Assembly: GCA_016793305.1 (NCBI GenBank)
Contig: JAEUHU010000135.1
Location: 1-12,927, forward strand
Source of the DNA: Planctomycetota bacterium
Lineage (GTDB): Bacteria > Planctomycetota > UBA1135 > UBA2386
Length of the DNA: 12,927 nt
Direction of reading: 5' to 3'
The notes beneath the pieces are model-generated. The model was not told the origin of the DNA. It saw nothing but the letters and a program-made list of their open reading frames with translations, and searched no databases. This document shows positions 1 to 7,304 of this stretch, piece after piece; positions within the stretch are counted from its first letter, which is position 1, and each line of letters starts with the position of its first letter. Position numbers and translations under genes: made by a program.

Positions 1-324
1 GCCGCCGACGATCAGGTCGCCGTTCTGCATCGCGAGCAGGCACAGCGGCCGGCCGTTCGTCGTGCCGAGCGTGACCCAGCTGTTGCTGTTCGCGTCCCAG
101 CGCTGGACCGAGCCGCTGCCGCCCGAGCCGCGGCCGACGACCGGGGCCGCCGCGAGCGGGCCAGCCCCGTCGGCGTCCCAGTCGGCGATCGACCAGACTT
201 GCTGGCCGGTGGTCGCAAACGGACCGTCGGTGCGCCACTGCGTCGTGCATTGGGCGACGGCTGGCGCCGAGCAGAAGGCGGTGGCGGCGAGCCACAGCAG
301 GACGTCGAGGCGGGGCTTGGTCAT
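1..324 (-). CDS. Secreted repeat-type protein, N-terminal part only
   Basis: This reading frame starts with ATG at 324 and stays open to the left edge of the window, giving 108 codons, so the C-terminus is missing. The first 25 or so residues form a clear export signal: MTKPR, then a hydrophobic core (LLWLAATAF), then APAVAQ as a likely signal peptidase I site. After it comes WSIADWDADG, a glycine/serine linker, then QRWDANSNSWVTLG and LLAMQNGDLIVGG. The pattern W-x-x-LG followed some residues later by NGDLIVGG looks like one blade of a tandem-repeat, kelch- or beta-propeller-like secreted protein, common in planctomycete genomes. No enzyme motif is visible and the function is unknown. It lies downstream of the sigma factor fusion on the same strand with a gap of about 106 bases, so co-transcription is possible but not shown. 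No Shine-Dalgarno site is seen. Confidence 0.7.
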   Translation of the reverse strand, partial: MTKPRLDVLLWLAATAFCSAPAVAQCTTQWRTDGPFATTGQQVWSIADWDADGAGPLAAAPVVGRGSGGSGSVQRWDANSNSWVTLGTTNGRPLCLLAMQNGDLIVGG

Positions 325-412
325 GGGAGTCGGGACGAGCGGTGCGGGAGGATAGGGGAAGCTGCGGAACCGGGGCAGGGCCGCGCAACGGCAGGTATCG
401 GGAGGCGCGCGC

Positions 413-430
413 GCGGTTGCAGGAAACCGC
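413..430 (-). terminator. Hairpin directly after the sigma factor gene
   Basis: Directly after the stop codon of the sigma factor gene (minus strand) there is a perfect six-base-pair stem, GCGGTT pairing with AACCGC, around a six-base loop. No run of T follows; the next bases are an alternating GC tract. It could be a weak terminator or an mRNA 3' end stabiliser. Only the inverted repeat is seen; the function is inferred from its place. Confidence 0.35.
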
Positions 431-3400
431 TCACGGCAGGCGCAGCAGCGGCGGCTTGCCGTCGGTGGGCCACGGCACGCACACCGAGCTGACGACCTCG
501 GCACCACCGGCCCTGCGTGCCGTGATCGTGTAGTCGCCGGCTGGCAAGCGCACGAGCAGTGCGGCGGCCTGCTCGGGTGGCAGTTCGCCGGGCCGACGCG
601 ACACCGCGAACCAACGGCCCTGCGGCCCGTCGATGCGCCAGTGCACCAGCAGATCGAGCTGCGGTTCGAGCGGTGCCGCCAGTACGCGCAACGGCACGGC
701 GGCCGGCACGGCGGCGAACTCGACCTCGTTGGCCGCATCGCTGCCCACCACGAGCACCTGCTGGTCGAGCAGTTCGTCCTGGCGCAGCAACGACAACCGG
801 TAGCGCCCTGGCGGCAGCGACAACCGGCCCACGGCACCGCGCAGCACCACGAGCCCGAACAGGGCCGGGCTGCCCTCGGCGTACGCGTGCACCTCGCACG
901 GCGCGTCGACCGACGCTGCCGGACAACGCACCGACACGTCACACGGCTCGGCCCCGTCGACGCCACCGAGATCGAGAGAAGCCCCTTCGGCGAGCGTGAC
1001 GTCGTGCCGCAGCACGATGCGGTGCCCGCCGGCGACCACGCTGTAGTTCCCGGGCGGCACCTCGAACTGGAAGCGGCCGTCGCCGTCGACGGCGGCGGGC
1101 ACACTCTCTCCCGTGGCGAGGTCGAGCAATGCGACCTGCCGTTCGGGGCGACGCTGCAGGCGCCCGCGCAGCACCGCACTCGGTTGCCGTTCCTGTGGCA
1201 GCGCGACCAGCAGGGGTTCGCCGAGCTTCGGCACCGGGCGTCGCACCAGCACCAGCGCCCCGGCGTCGGCGCCGCACTGCACGGTCAGCTCGTAGCGGCG
1301 TTCCGGCAGCCCGTCGAAGCCGAACGCCCCCTGCTCGTCGAGGACTGCGAAGTGCGGCGCGCGCCCCGCCGCGTGCAAGCCGACCATGGCACCACGGAAC
1401 GGCTGGCCGTCGTGCTGCACGACCCGCCCACGCAGCGTGCCGCGATCGACGAAGCTCGGCGACCACTCGGTCACGGCACCGGCGGAAAGCACGAGTTCGT
1501 GCTCGACCAGGGCGCCGCCCCGCGAACGTGCCTGCAGCAGCACGCGTCCCGCCGGCAGACCGCGCAGTTCGTAGCGTCCGTCGCGAGCGACCGGTCCTTG
1601 CGGCCAGAACCAAACCGGTGGCCGCTGTTCGCCTGGCCAGGGCCCGACGCCGCGCACCTTCGCCGCGAGGTCGTCGCCGTTGCCGGCGATCACGCCGCGC
1701 ACCCGAGCGCCCGCGGCCAGCTCGAGGCGCACGTGGCGTTCGCCGACCGCTCCGGCCAGTTCGTGCAGGTGCGGCGCATGCTCCGTGGCCCGCACGAACA
1801 GGTCGACGGCGCGACCTTCCGGCAGTTCGCGGCAGACGACACGACCCGCAGCGTCGGTGCGGCCGACGAACGGCAGGCGCGCGGCCGAATGCGGATCTGC
1901 GCCACCTCCACTGCCAGCCCCGAGCGGCACGCTGCCGAACTGCACCAGTGCCTGCGGCAGCGGCTGGCCACGTTCGTCGACGACGTCGACCACCACGGTG
2001 GCCCCAGCACCACCGAGCCGTAGCTCGACGTCCAGGGCACCGGCCTCGGGCACCTGCCAGGTGCCGCTCGGCAACACACCAGGCAAACGCGCTTCGAAGA
2101 AGCGGCCGGGCAGCGCCGCCGGCACGTGGAACCGCCCGTCGGCGTCACTCGTCGCGACCGGCAGCCGCACGTCGAACCCTCGATCGACCGTGGTCGCGAC
2201 CACGGCCCCTTCGACCGGCCGCCCGTCGCCATCGACCACGCGCCCACGCACGTCCACACCGGCGAACGGCACCTCGACGGTGACCTCTTCGCGACCGACG
2301 TCGAACCACTGGCTGTTCGCCCGATCGGCCTGCACGAGGTAGGTGCCGAACGGCACGCCACGCACACTGTGACGACCCGAGGCGTTGGCGCAGAGCGGCA
2401 CGGCCCGCAGGTAGGCGTCGGGCTCGCTCGGCACGACGACGAAGCCCTGCCAGGCGAACGGCTCGCCGGCGAACCTGCCGACGAAGTGCACCGTGGCGGT
2501 GGCAACGGCACTCGCCGGCGCCTCTGGTGCCGCGACCGGCGGTGGCGCAACGGCTTCGCGCAGGCTGTCCGGTCGATCCGACAGCGCGTCGCGATCCGGC
2601 GCCGCCGCGACGACCGCGCGCGGCGTCGCACGGAGCTCCGCCACTTCCGGTGCAGGTACGGCACTCGGCGTCGGCAGCGCCAGCCAGGCGCCGCCCGTGA
2701 TCACGAGCCCCGCCGCGAGCATCCAGGGCCACAGCAGGCGCGGTGCCGCACTCGCACCGACGGTGGTCCCCGGCAGCCCAGCACTGCCCATGGCCGCGGC
2801 GGCGATGGCGCTCGTCCCGGCGAGGGTCGCTCCCGCACCCGCCGCTGCGACCTGCCGGGCAGCAGCCTCGACCACCACGGAGCGCACCGCCTCGAGCCCG
2901 TCCATGCCGCGCAGCAGCGCGCCGAACGACGCGGCCATGCTGGCCGGCAGGCGGCGCCGCACGAAGTCCCGGCTGCGGTGGATCCAGCTCTTCACCGTGC
3001 CGACCGGCCGCGACGTCGCGTGCGCGATCTCGGTCGGCGTCATGCCGTGCACGAGGTGCAACGTCATCACTTCGCGCTGCGGCACCGGCAGGCCGGCGAT
3101 CGCTTCGTCCAGCGAGGCGAGGAACTCGGCCTCGATCGCCGCATCGCTCGGTTCCCGTTCGCTCGGCGCCGGCTCCACCGCCTCGCCGCTCGCTTCGCGC
3201 TGCCGCCGCCGCCGGTCGTTGCGGGTCACGTTGACGAGGATGCCGACCAGCCACGGCTCGAGCGGACGTTCGGCGTCGTAGCGATCGGCGCGCTGGATCG
3301 CCGTCAGGAACGTCTCCTGCAGCAGGTCCTCGGGCGACTGCTGCCGACCGGCGACGTGGCTCGCCACCAGCAGCAGCTGCTGCGCCACGAGGTCGAACAC

Positions 3401-3475
3401 CGCGGCGAGCGCGCCTGGATCACCCTGGTCGCGGAAGCGCAGGAACGCCTGTCGGGCGGCATCACGGATCTGCAT
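431..3475 (-). CDS. Membrane-anchored ECF sigma factor with beta-sandwich repeats
   Basis: A 1014-residue fusion. Residues about 8-90 match sigma-70 region 2 (QSPEDLLQETFLTAIQRADRY, then PLEPWLVGILVNVTRNDRRRR). Residues about 118-175 match region 4, with the helix-turn-helix MTPTEIAHATSRPVGTVKSW. An alanine-rich linker leads to one membrane helix at about 247-267 (LLWPWMLAAGLVITGGAWLAL). The remaining 740 residues, predicted outside the cytoplasmic membrane, hold about seven repeats of the carboxypeptidase-regulatory/Cna-B-like type: a strand such as VRGRVVDGDGRPVEGA, then DADGRF or DEQGAF, then LPxGxY (near 408-485, 492-585, 590-665, 680-745, 767-830, 845-910, 925-990). ECF sigma factors with long C-terminal extensions are known from Planctomycetota. 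The sigma half should direct RNA polymerase; the outer part may sense an envelope ligand or strain. No separate anti-sigma gene lies next to it. The ATG at 3475 has AAGG nine bases upstream, the only Shine-Dalgarno-like site noted in the window. Confidence 0.9.
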   Translation of the reverse strand: MQIRDAARQAFLRFRDQGDPGALAAVFDLVAQQLLLVASHVAGRQQSPEDLLQETFLTAIQRADRYDAERPLEPWLVGILVNVTRNDRRRRQREASGEAVEPAPSEREPSDAAIEAEFLASLDEAIAGLPVPQREVMTLHLVHGMTPTEIAHATSRPVGTVKSWIHRSRDFVRRRLPASMAASFGALLRGMDGLEAVRSVVVEAAARQVAAAGAGATLAGTSAIAAAAMGSAGLPGTTVGASAAPRLLWPWMLAAGLVITGGAWLALPTPSAVPAPEVAELRATPRAVVAAAPDRDALSDRPDSLREAVAPPPVAAPEAPASAVATATVHFVGRFAGEPFAWQGFVVVPSEPDAYLRAVPLCANASGRHSVRGVPFGTYLVQADRANSQWFDVGREEVTVEVPFAGVDVRGRVVDGDGRPVEGAVVATTVDRGFDVRLPVATSDADGRFHVPAALPGRFFEARLPGVLPSGTWQVPEAGALDVELRLGGAGATVVVDVVDERGQPLPQALVQFGSVPLGAGSGGGADPHSAARLPFVGRTDAAGRVVCRELPEGRAVDLFVRATEHAPHLHELAGAVGERHVRLELAAGARVRGVIAGNGDDLAAKVRGVGPWPGEQRPPVWFWPQGPVARDGRYELRGLPAGRVLLQARSRGGALVEHELVLSAGAVTEWSPSFVDRGTLRGRVVQHDGQPFRGAMVGLHAAGRAPHFAVLDEQGAFGFDGLPERRYELTVQCGADAGALVLVRRPVPKLGEPLLVALPQERQPSAVLRGRLQRRPERQVALLDLATGESVPAAVDGDGRFQFEVPPGNYSVVAGGHRIVLRHDVTLAEGASLDLGGVDGAEPCDVSVRCPAASVDAPCEVHAYAEGSPALFGLVVLRGAVGRLSLPPGRYRLSLLRQDELLDQQVLVVGSDAANEVEFAAVPAAVPLRVLAAPLEPQLDLLVHWRIDGPQGRWFAVSRRPGELPPEQAAALLVRLPAGDYTITARRAGGAEVVSSVCVPWPTDGKPPLLRLP

Positions 3476-3535
3476 GGCACACAGACCTTGGTTGTCGCGG
3501 CGGCAGGTGCGGGTTGCAGGATTCCGTCGGGACGG

Positions 3536-3750
3536 TCAGTACTTCGGGATCCGCGACAGCTCGTCCCACAGCCCGTGCGCCCAGAAGTCCTGCACCGCCT
3601 CGACGCTCCGCTTCCGCGGCTGGTACTGGTCGAAGTAGAAGAAGTCGACGCCGAAGCCGCCGCCAGCACCACGGACGGCAGCAGGCCCACGGCGAGCGCC
3701 CCCGGACCGAGCCGGTCGGGACGCACGGTGCCGGGGCTGCTCGGAGTCAT
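3536..3750 (-). pseudogene. Small frameshifted gene upstream of the sigma factor
   Basis: From ATG at 3750 the first frame reads MTPSSPGTVRPDRLGPG and then a hydrophobic stretch, ALAVGLLPSVVLAA, in codons ending mostly in G or C. It then turns into a serine/threonine run typical of a wrong frame. From about 3664 down, the neighbouring frame reads GGGFGVDFFYFDQYQPRKR and ends SVEAVQDFWAHGLWDELSRIPKY before TGA at 3536-3538, again with strong GC3. That second frame has no good start of its own. Joining the two near the GCC triplet run at 3656-3664 gives a protein of about 71 residues with one membrane or signal helix and a charged aromatic tail. The one-base shift may be a real mutation, a sequencing error or programmed frameshifting. 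I do not recognise the family. The gene ends 60 bases before the sigma factor start on the same strand. Confidence 0.5.
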
Positions 3751-3903
3751 GCACCGAGGGCTTACCGGACCGCGCCCGACGAAGGAAGCGGCACACGCGC
3801 CCTCGCGGGCCAACCCATGGTTCCCATGGCGCAACATCCAGGAACCGCACGAACGAGCGGGCGCGCCACCTCGCTGTCCCGGACACTCCCTCCCTGCCCC
3901 CGC
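3751..3903. promoter_or_regulatory. Divergent intergenic region
   Basis: This gap separates the starts of the small minus-strand gene and the plus-strand sulfotransferase gene. By geometry it should carry promoters for both, and perhaps for the sigma factor gene as well. I see no clear -35/-10 pair, operator repeat or Shine-Dalgarno site in it. An upstream in-frame ATG for the sulfotransferase lies here, but the residues it would add look non-coding. Confidence 0.3.
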
Positions 3904-4779
3904 ATGGCCGCCACCGACCCGTCCCCACTGCCATTCGTGCCGTTCGCCATCGCCGGCTTCCCCTGCGCTGGCATGGACTGGTGCGGAGCACTGTTGGCCC
4001 ACCACCCGCACATCGCGGTGGTCGCCGCCGACGATCCCCTCGGGCCGATCGGCGGCCTCGGTTGGCGGGAGAACGCGCAGTTGCCCGCGTACCGCGACCT
4101 GCCCGACCGCCTGCGGGCCGCGCACGCCAGGAAGCCCGCCGCGACGCACGTCGGCGTGGTCGCGGTCGAAGGCACCCTGCGCGACCTGCCCGGCGAACGG
4201 ATCGTCGTGGTGCGCGACGGCCGCGACGTGCTCGTGCACTGGACGCTGCGCCAACTGCGCGAGCACGGCCCGGTGCTGCAGCGCTTCCTCGCCGACCCGC
4301 CGAACGAAGCCATGGCCGAGCTGGCACGGCGCTTCGCCGCCGATCCCGACGACGTGCTGGTGCACCACCCGTGGCTGCTGCTGCGCGACTACGACTGGGT
4401 GCGCTACGGCACGCAGCTGTGGGATGAAGCGACCACCAGCCACTTCGAAGCACTGGCGTGGGGCCAGGACCATCCCGGCGAGCCCGGGCGCGATCCGTTC
4501 ACGCTGCGCTTCGAAGCCGCACGCGCCGCCCCGCGCACCGCGTTCGACGAGCTGGTGCGCTGGCTCGGCCTCGACCCGGCGTTGGCGACCCCGTTCGAAC
4601 GCGAGGACCCGGTGCCCCAAGACCCGCACGACGCGTGGGCCAGCGGCATCTGGCCGCGCTGGTTCACGCGCCGCACCTCGGATCGCTTCAAGATGGACGG
4701 ACGGGGTGGGCTCGAGTGCCTCGCCGGGTACACCGTCGACGACGACTGGTACGGCACCTGCGAACCAGGGCCAGGCTGA
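3904..4779 (+). CDS. Divergent sulfotransferase-family protein
   Basis: A 291-residue protein of usual length for a bacterial sulfotransferase. The family normally moves a sulfuryl group from PAPS to a hydroxyl or amine. Visible family marks are the N-terminal strand-loop-helix FAIAGFPCAGMDWCGALLAH (residues 14-33, at the place of the 5'-phosphosulfate loop), the 3'-phosphate segment VVVRDGRDVLVHW (101-113), FDELVRWLGLDP (214-225), and a C-terminal WPRWFTRRTSDRFK...LAGY segment (250-276), where the family has its usual Trp-x-x-x-Phe...GY ending. The phosphosulfate loop is altered: the usual Lys-Ser-Gly-Thr-Thr is Cys-Ala-Gly-Met-Asp here, and the serine of the 3'-phosphate motif is His112. 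PAPS binding may therefore be weak or lost. The ATG at 3904 was chosen because the family starts just before this first strand; there is no Shine-Dalgarno site. The substrate is unknown and nothing next to it suggests one. Confidence 0.7.
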   Translation: MAATDPSPLPFVPFAIAGFPCAGMDWCGALLAHHPHIAVVAADDPLGPIGGLGWRENAQLPAYRDLPDRLRAAHARKPAATHVGVVAVEGTLRDLPGERIVVVRDGRDVLVHWTLRQLREHGPVLQRFLADPPNEAMAELARRFAADPDDVLVHHPWLLLRDYDWVRYGTQLWDEATTSHFEALAWGQDHPGEPGRDPFTLRFEAARAAPRTAFDELVRWLGLDPALATPFEREDPVPQDPHDAWASGIWPRWFTRRTSDRFKMDGRGGLECLAGYTVDDDWYGTCEPGPG

Positions 4780-4882
4780 GCCTCACGGTCCGGCGAGGGA
4801 CTCTGGGCGGCGAGGGGCACCGCGGTGCAGGCGAGCAGGGCGGTGCGGGCGAGGAGCTGGACGTTCGAGAGGATCGTTGCAT
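4780..4882 (-). pseudogene. Signal-peptide fragment of a lost secreted-protein gene
   Basis: On the minus strand, bases 4880 down to about 4803 read ATILSNVQLLARTALLAC and then TAVPLAAQ, a very good export signal with an AxA-Q type cleavage site. Codons end almost only in G or C, as in the real genes here. SPSPDREAQPG follows, and the frame then runs into the reverse strand of the sulfotransferase gene, where it no longer looks coding. The natural start ATG at 4882 is out of frame by one base; the next in-frame ATG is at 4943, behind unconvincing residues. The simplest reading is the broken 5' end of a secreted-protein gene that lost its body. A short secreted peptide or chance cannot be excluded. 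Confidence 0.35.
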
Positions 4883-5147
4883 GGTCGAGTCTCGGCGCGA
4901 GGGAACAAGGCGCTCCCGGTACCAACGGCAACCCCGAGGCCACTGGGGACGACGACCCGAAGCGGCCGCAATCCGAACAGGTGGCGGCTGGCGGCGTGCG
5001 AAACCGGGACAGAGTGCCCGCTTCCGAGCGCCGGAACCGGCGAGGCTACCGGGCGCGGAACGTCTCGGGCGCCGCTGCCACGCCGGCGCGCGGACGGAGA
5101 AGGCATGGCCACTTCGGCATCATGCCGACGGATCGGGCTTCGTCCGG
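4883..5147. other. Intergenic stretch with no convincing gene
   Basis: Together with the signal-peptide fragment before it, this makes a gap of about 370 bases without an intact gene. Open frames exist on both strands, but they are rich in Arg, Ala and Gly and match no family. A short perfect palindrome, CGGCATCATGCCG, lies near 5116-5128, too tight for a normal hairpin. No tRNA, repeat array or strong promoter was seen. Confidence 0.5.
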
Positions 5148-7202
5148 TCACTTCGGTTCGCCGAGGATCGCCTTCAGCAAACGCTCCGACGGGATCCAGG
5201 CGACGTCGCCGTTGCTGCGGACCACCAGGTGATGACCCAGGTAGCCGCCGCCGCAGAACGCGAACACCGGCAGCTCGCGGCGATCGGGCACCCGCGGCAG
5301 CCGCACCGGCTCCAGGCCCCTGGCCACCGGAGCCACGACCAAGTCGGTACGCGGACGTTGGAACGAGCTCTGCACCTCGCCCAGCTTCCCGTCTGGACCA
5401 TGGACCGACAGCGGCAAGGACGCTGGGGCGTGCGGGGCGAGCAGCGGTTCGTCGTCGCCGGGTGGCAACAGCGGCACGAGGTCGCCGATCTCACCGGGCA
5501 GTCGATCGCCGTTCTGCTTCTTGTAGCGGACCAAGGCCTCGCCGAGCCGTTGCGCCCGCGCCATCGTCGCCTCGACCATCGCCGAACGCATCCTCTGCTC
5601 GAGGGCGATCGCCACGACGCGCGGCACCAAGGCGGTGCCCGTTGCCCAGGCAGCGGTCAGCACCGGGCCGAGGACCGGGGCCTCGACGCGCATGCCCAGT
5701 TCGTCCGCACCGACGTAGAGCACGGCACGGCCCTGGCCGAGTGCTGGTGCCACGTCGTCGGGGTCGGGGAGGTCGTCGACCTCGACGATCGACGTGACCC
5801 GATGGAGCGGGGAATCGAGGTTCGGCAGCAACGCCGCCGCGAACAGCTGCGTGCCCCAAGCGGCCGCCGCCCCCCGGTAGATCGCTGCGCAATCGAACCA
5901 GCAGTCGCCCAGCACGCGCGCCCCGGCGGGCATTCCGCCGCCCATGGCCGTCGTTCCCTGGAACGGATCGTCACAGCTCGCTTGGCTGGTCTGCAGCGAA
6001 CGCAAGGTCGCGGGTGTCTCGGCGAACAGGACCGCGCCGTCGGCGACCGCGAAGCTCGGTCGCAGCGTGGGCGGCAACGAGTCCTTCCCCCACGAGACGA
6101 ACGGGCCGGTCGGGCCCTCCTCGACCGTCCAGCCGCTGCCCGCGGCCGCGCGGGCCCGCGCCGTGAATTCTCGCGCCAGCGCGGCGCTGTCCGTCACGCC
6201 GAGCACGAGCCCGAAGCGCGGCACGAAGCGACCGATCGCCGGCGCACCGATCGACAGGCCGATGCGTCCGTCCAGCCGTTCGAGCAGCGGCGCCAGCGCC
6301 GACGCGTCGACGGCCGGCAGGTAGTGCGCGAGGTAGGTGCGCAGCACCTCGACGAGCCAGCCGGGTTCGAACGCGGCACGCGCACACAACCACGGCTCGG
6401 CCAGGCTGGGCATCGGCGCCCCTGCGACGGTTCCCTCGGGCTGCGGCCACACCTTCAGGGGACCACGCAAGACGAACGACTCCCGGAAGCCGGCGCCGTC
6501 GACGGCGATCTCGCAGTTGGCCCGCACGCTGTCGGCGAAGCCGGTGGCAGCCAGGATGGCTCGATCCTTGTCGCCGTTCGCCCACACGGCCACCGGCATG
6601 CTGGTCATCGTGAACGAGCCGCCACCCCCACGAGCAGCCGGCTCGAGCGACGGCACGGCCAGGTCGCCCGAACCCTCGGCGAGGCACGCACCGCGCTGGG
6701 CGAGCCAGAGCCCCGGCAGTCCCTCGACCACGAAGCGCCGCCAACCGTCCGCTTCCGTCGTGCGCAGCAGGCGGGCGCCCGCCCGTTCGAGACGCGCGGC
6801 TTCCGCATCGAACAACGCCGCCGCACGACCGGCGTCGTCGGGTCGGAACTCGAGGACCGTGCAGAGCCCGGCCCGTTCGCCGTCCATGCCGTAGCAGACG
6901 GTGCGCACCTGCGCCGCGTCGATCTCGCCCCACGGCAGCTGCACCCGCGTGAGGTCGCGGATCGACGCGCAGCGCCGCAGCGCGACGAAGGTCTCGAACC
7001 CGCGCCCGGCGAGCGCTCGCCCCATCGCCGCGAGTTCCGGCACGGCCCACGCCAAAGACCAGCCGGTCTCGCCTCCACCACCCGAAAGCGCCTCGAGATC
7101 CATGCGGAACTGCAGCTGTGCCGGCAGGGTGACGTTCTGGGCCGGAGCACGGCTTGCGAGCGCCGCAGCGAACGCGAGAGCAACGACGGGAGCTTGGCGC
7201 AT
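5148..7202 (-). CDS. Large secreted protein with pseudopilin-like tail
   Basis: A 684-residue protein of unknown function. The ATG at 7202 was chosen because it begins directly with a signal peptide (MRQAPVVALAFAAALASRAPAQ); a start at 7283 would put 27 charged residues in front of it. The body (about 25-500) has mixed alpha/beta character with repeated measures such as RIGLSIGAPAIGRFVPRFGLVLGV (313-336). This resembles large secreted planctomycete proteins of the DUF3352 kind, but I cannot assign it firmly. Near 510-534 there is a hydrophobic segment (VLGPVLTAAWATGTALVPRVV). Residues 547-580 (ATMARAQRLGEALVRYKKQNG...LPGEIGDLVPLLPP) look like the region after the helix in type II pseudopilins. 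The end, GHHLVVRSNGDVAWIPSERL (656-675), recalls the His-x9-Asp-Gly tail of planctomycete prepilin-like proteins. It is on the same strand as the deacylase gene, 102 bases downstream of it. Confidence 0.75.
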   Translation of the reverse strand: MRQAPVVALAFAAALASRAPAQNVTLPAQLQFRMDLEALSGGGGETGWSLAWAVPELAAMGRALAGRGFETFVALRRCASIRDLTRVQLPWGEIDAAQVRTVCYGMDGERAGLCTVLEFRPDDAGRAAALFDAEAARLERAGARLLRTTEADGWRRFVVEGLPGLWLAQRGACLAEGSGDLAVPSLEPAARGGGGSFTMTSMPVAVWANGDKDRAILAATGFADSVRANCEIAVDGAGFRESFVLRGPLKVWPQPEGTVAGAPMPSLAEPWLCARAAFEPGWLVEVLRTYLAHYLPAVDASALAPLLERLDGRIGLSIGAPAIGRFVPRFGLVLGVTDSAALAREFTARARAAAGSGWTVEEGPTGPFVSWGKDSLPPTLRPSFAVADGAVLFAETPATLRSLQTSQASCDDPFQGTTAMGGGMPAGARVLGDCWFDCAAIYRGAAAAWGTQLFAAALLPNLDSPLHRVTSIVEVDDLPDPDDVAPALGQGRAVLYVGADELGMRVEAPVLGPVLTAAWATGTALVPRVVAIALEQRMRSAMVEATMARAQRLGEALVRYKKQNGDRLPGEIGDLVPLLPPGDDEPLLAPHAPASLPLSVHGPDGKLGEVQSSFQRPRTDLVVAPVARGLEPVRLPRVPDRRELPVFAFCGGGYLGHHLVVRSNGDVAWIPSERLLKAILGEPK

Positions 7203-7287
7203 GACTCGATCCGACGGTCCCGGAACCTCCCGTGGACGCCGCCGAGGCCCATTCGAAGGGCGGCTCGCGTCGCTCGCAAGCACGGAG

Positions 7288-7304
7288 CCACGCGACCCCG
7301 TTGG
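7288..7304 (-). terminator. Hairpin directly after the deacylase gene
   Basis: The bases directly after the deacylase stop codon (minus strand) can fold as CCA-(A)-CG paired with CGTGG: five pairs with one bulged A and a six-base loop. No T tract follows. It may be a weak terminator or mRNA end structure. In a genome this rich in GC, a stem of this size can arise by chance. Confidence 0.22.

Noticed and set aside
325..430. Alternating CG tract near 406-415 as a regulatory repeat
   Set aside because: It is very short and such runs are common at this base composition.
3514..3903. Upstream in-frame starts for the sulfotransferase gene
   Set aside because: The added residues are low in complexity and run antisense over the small minus-strand gene. 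The family starts directly before the first strand, which fits ATG 3904.
5116..5128. Perfect palindrome CGGCATCATGCCG
   Set aside because: With a one-base centre it cannot form a usual hairpin. It could be an operator half-pair, but it is a single copy with nothing else to support it.
2126..5797. A plus-strand open frame of over 1200 codons
   Set aside because: Most of it is the mirror of the sigma factor gene or a wrong frame of the sulfotransferase gene. No motif or signal peptide is seen.
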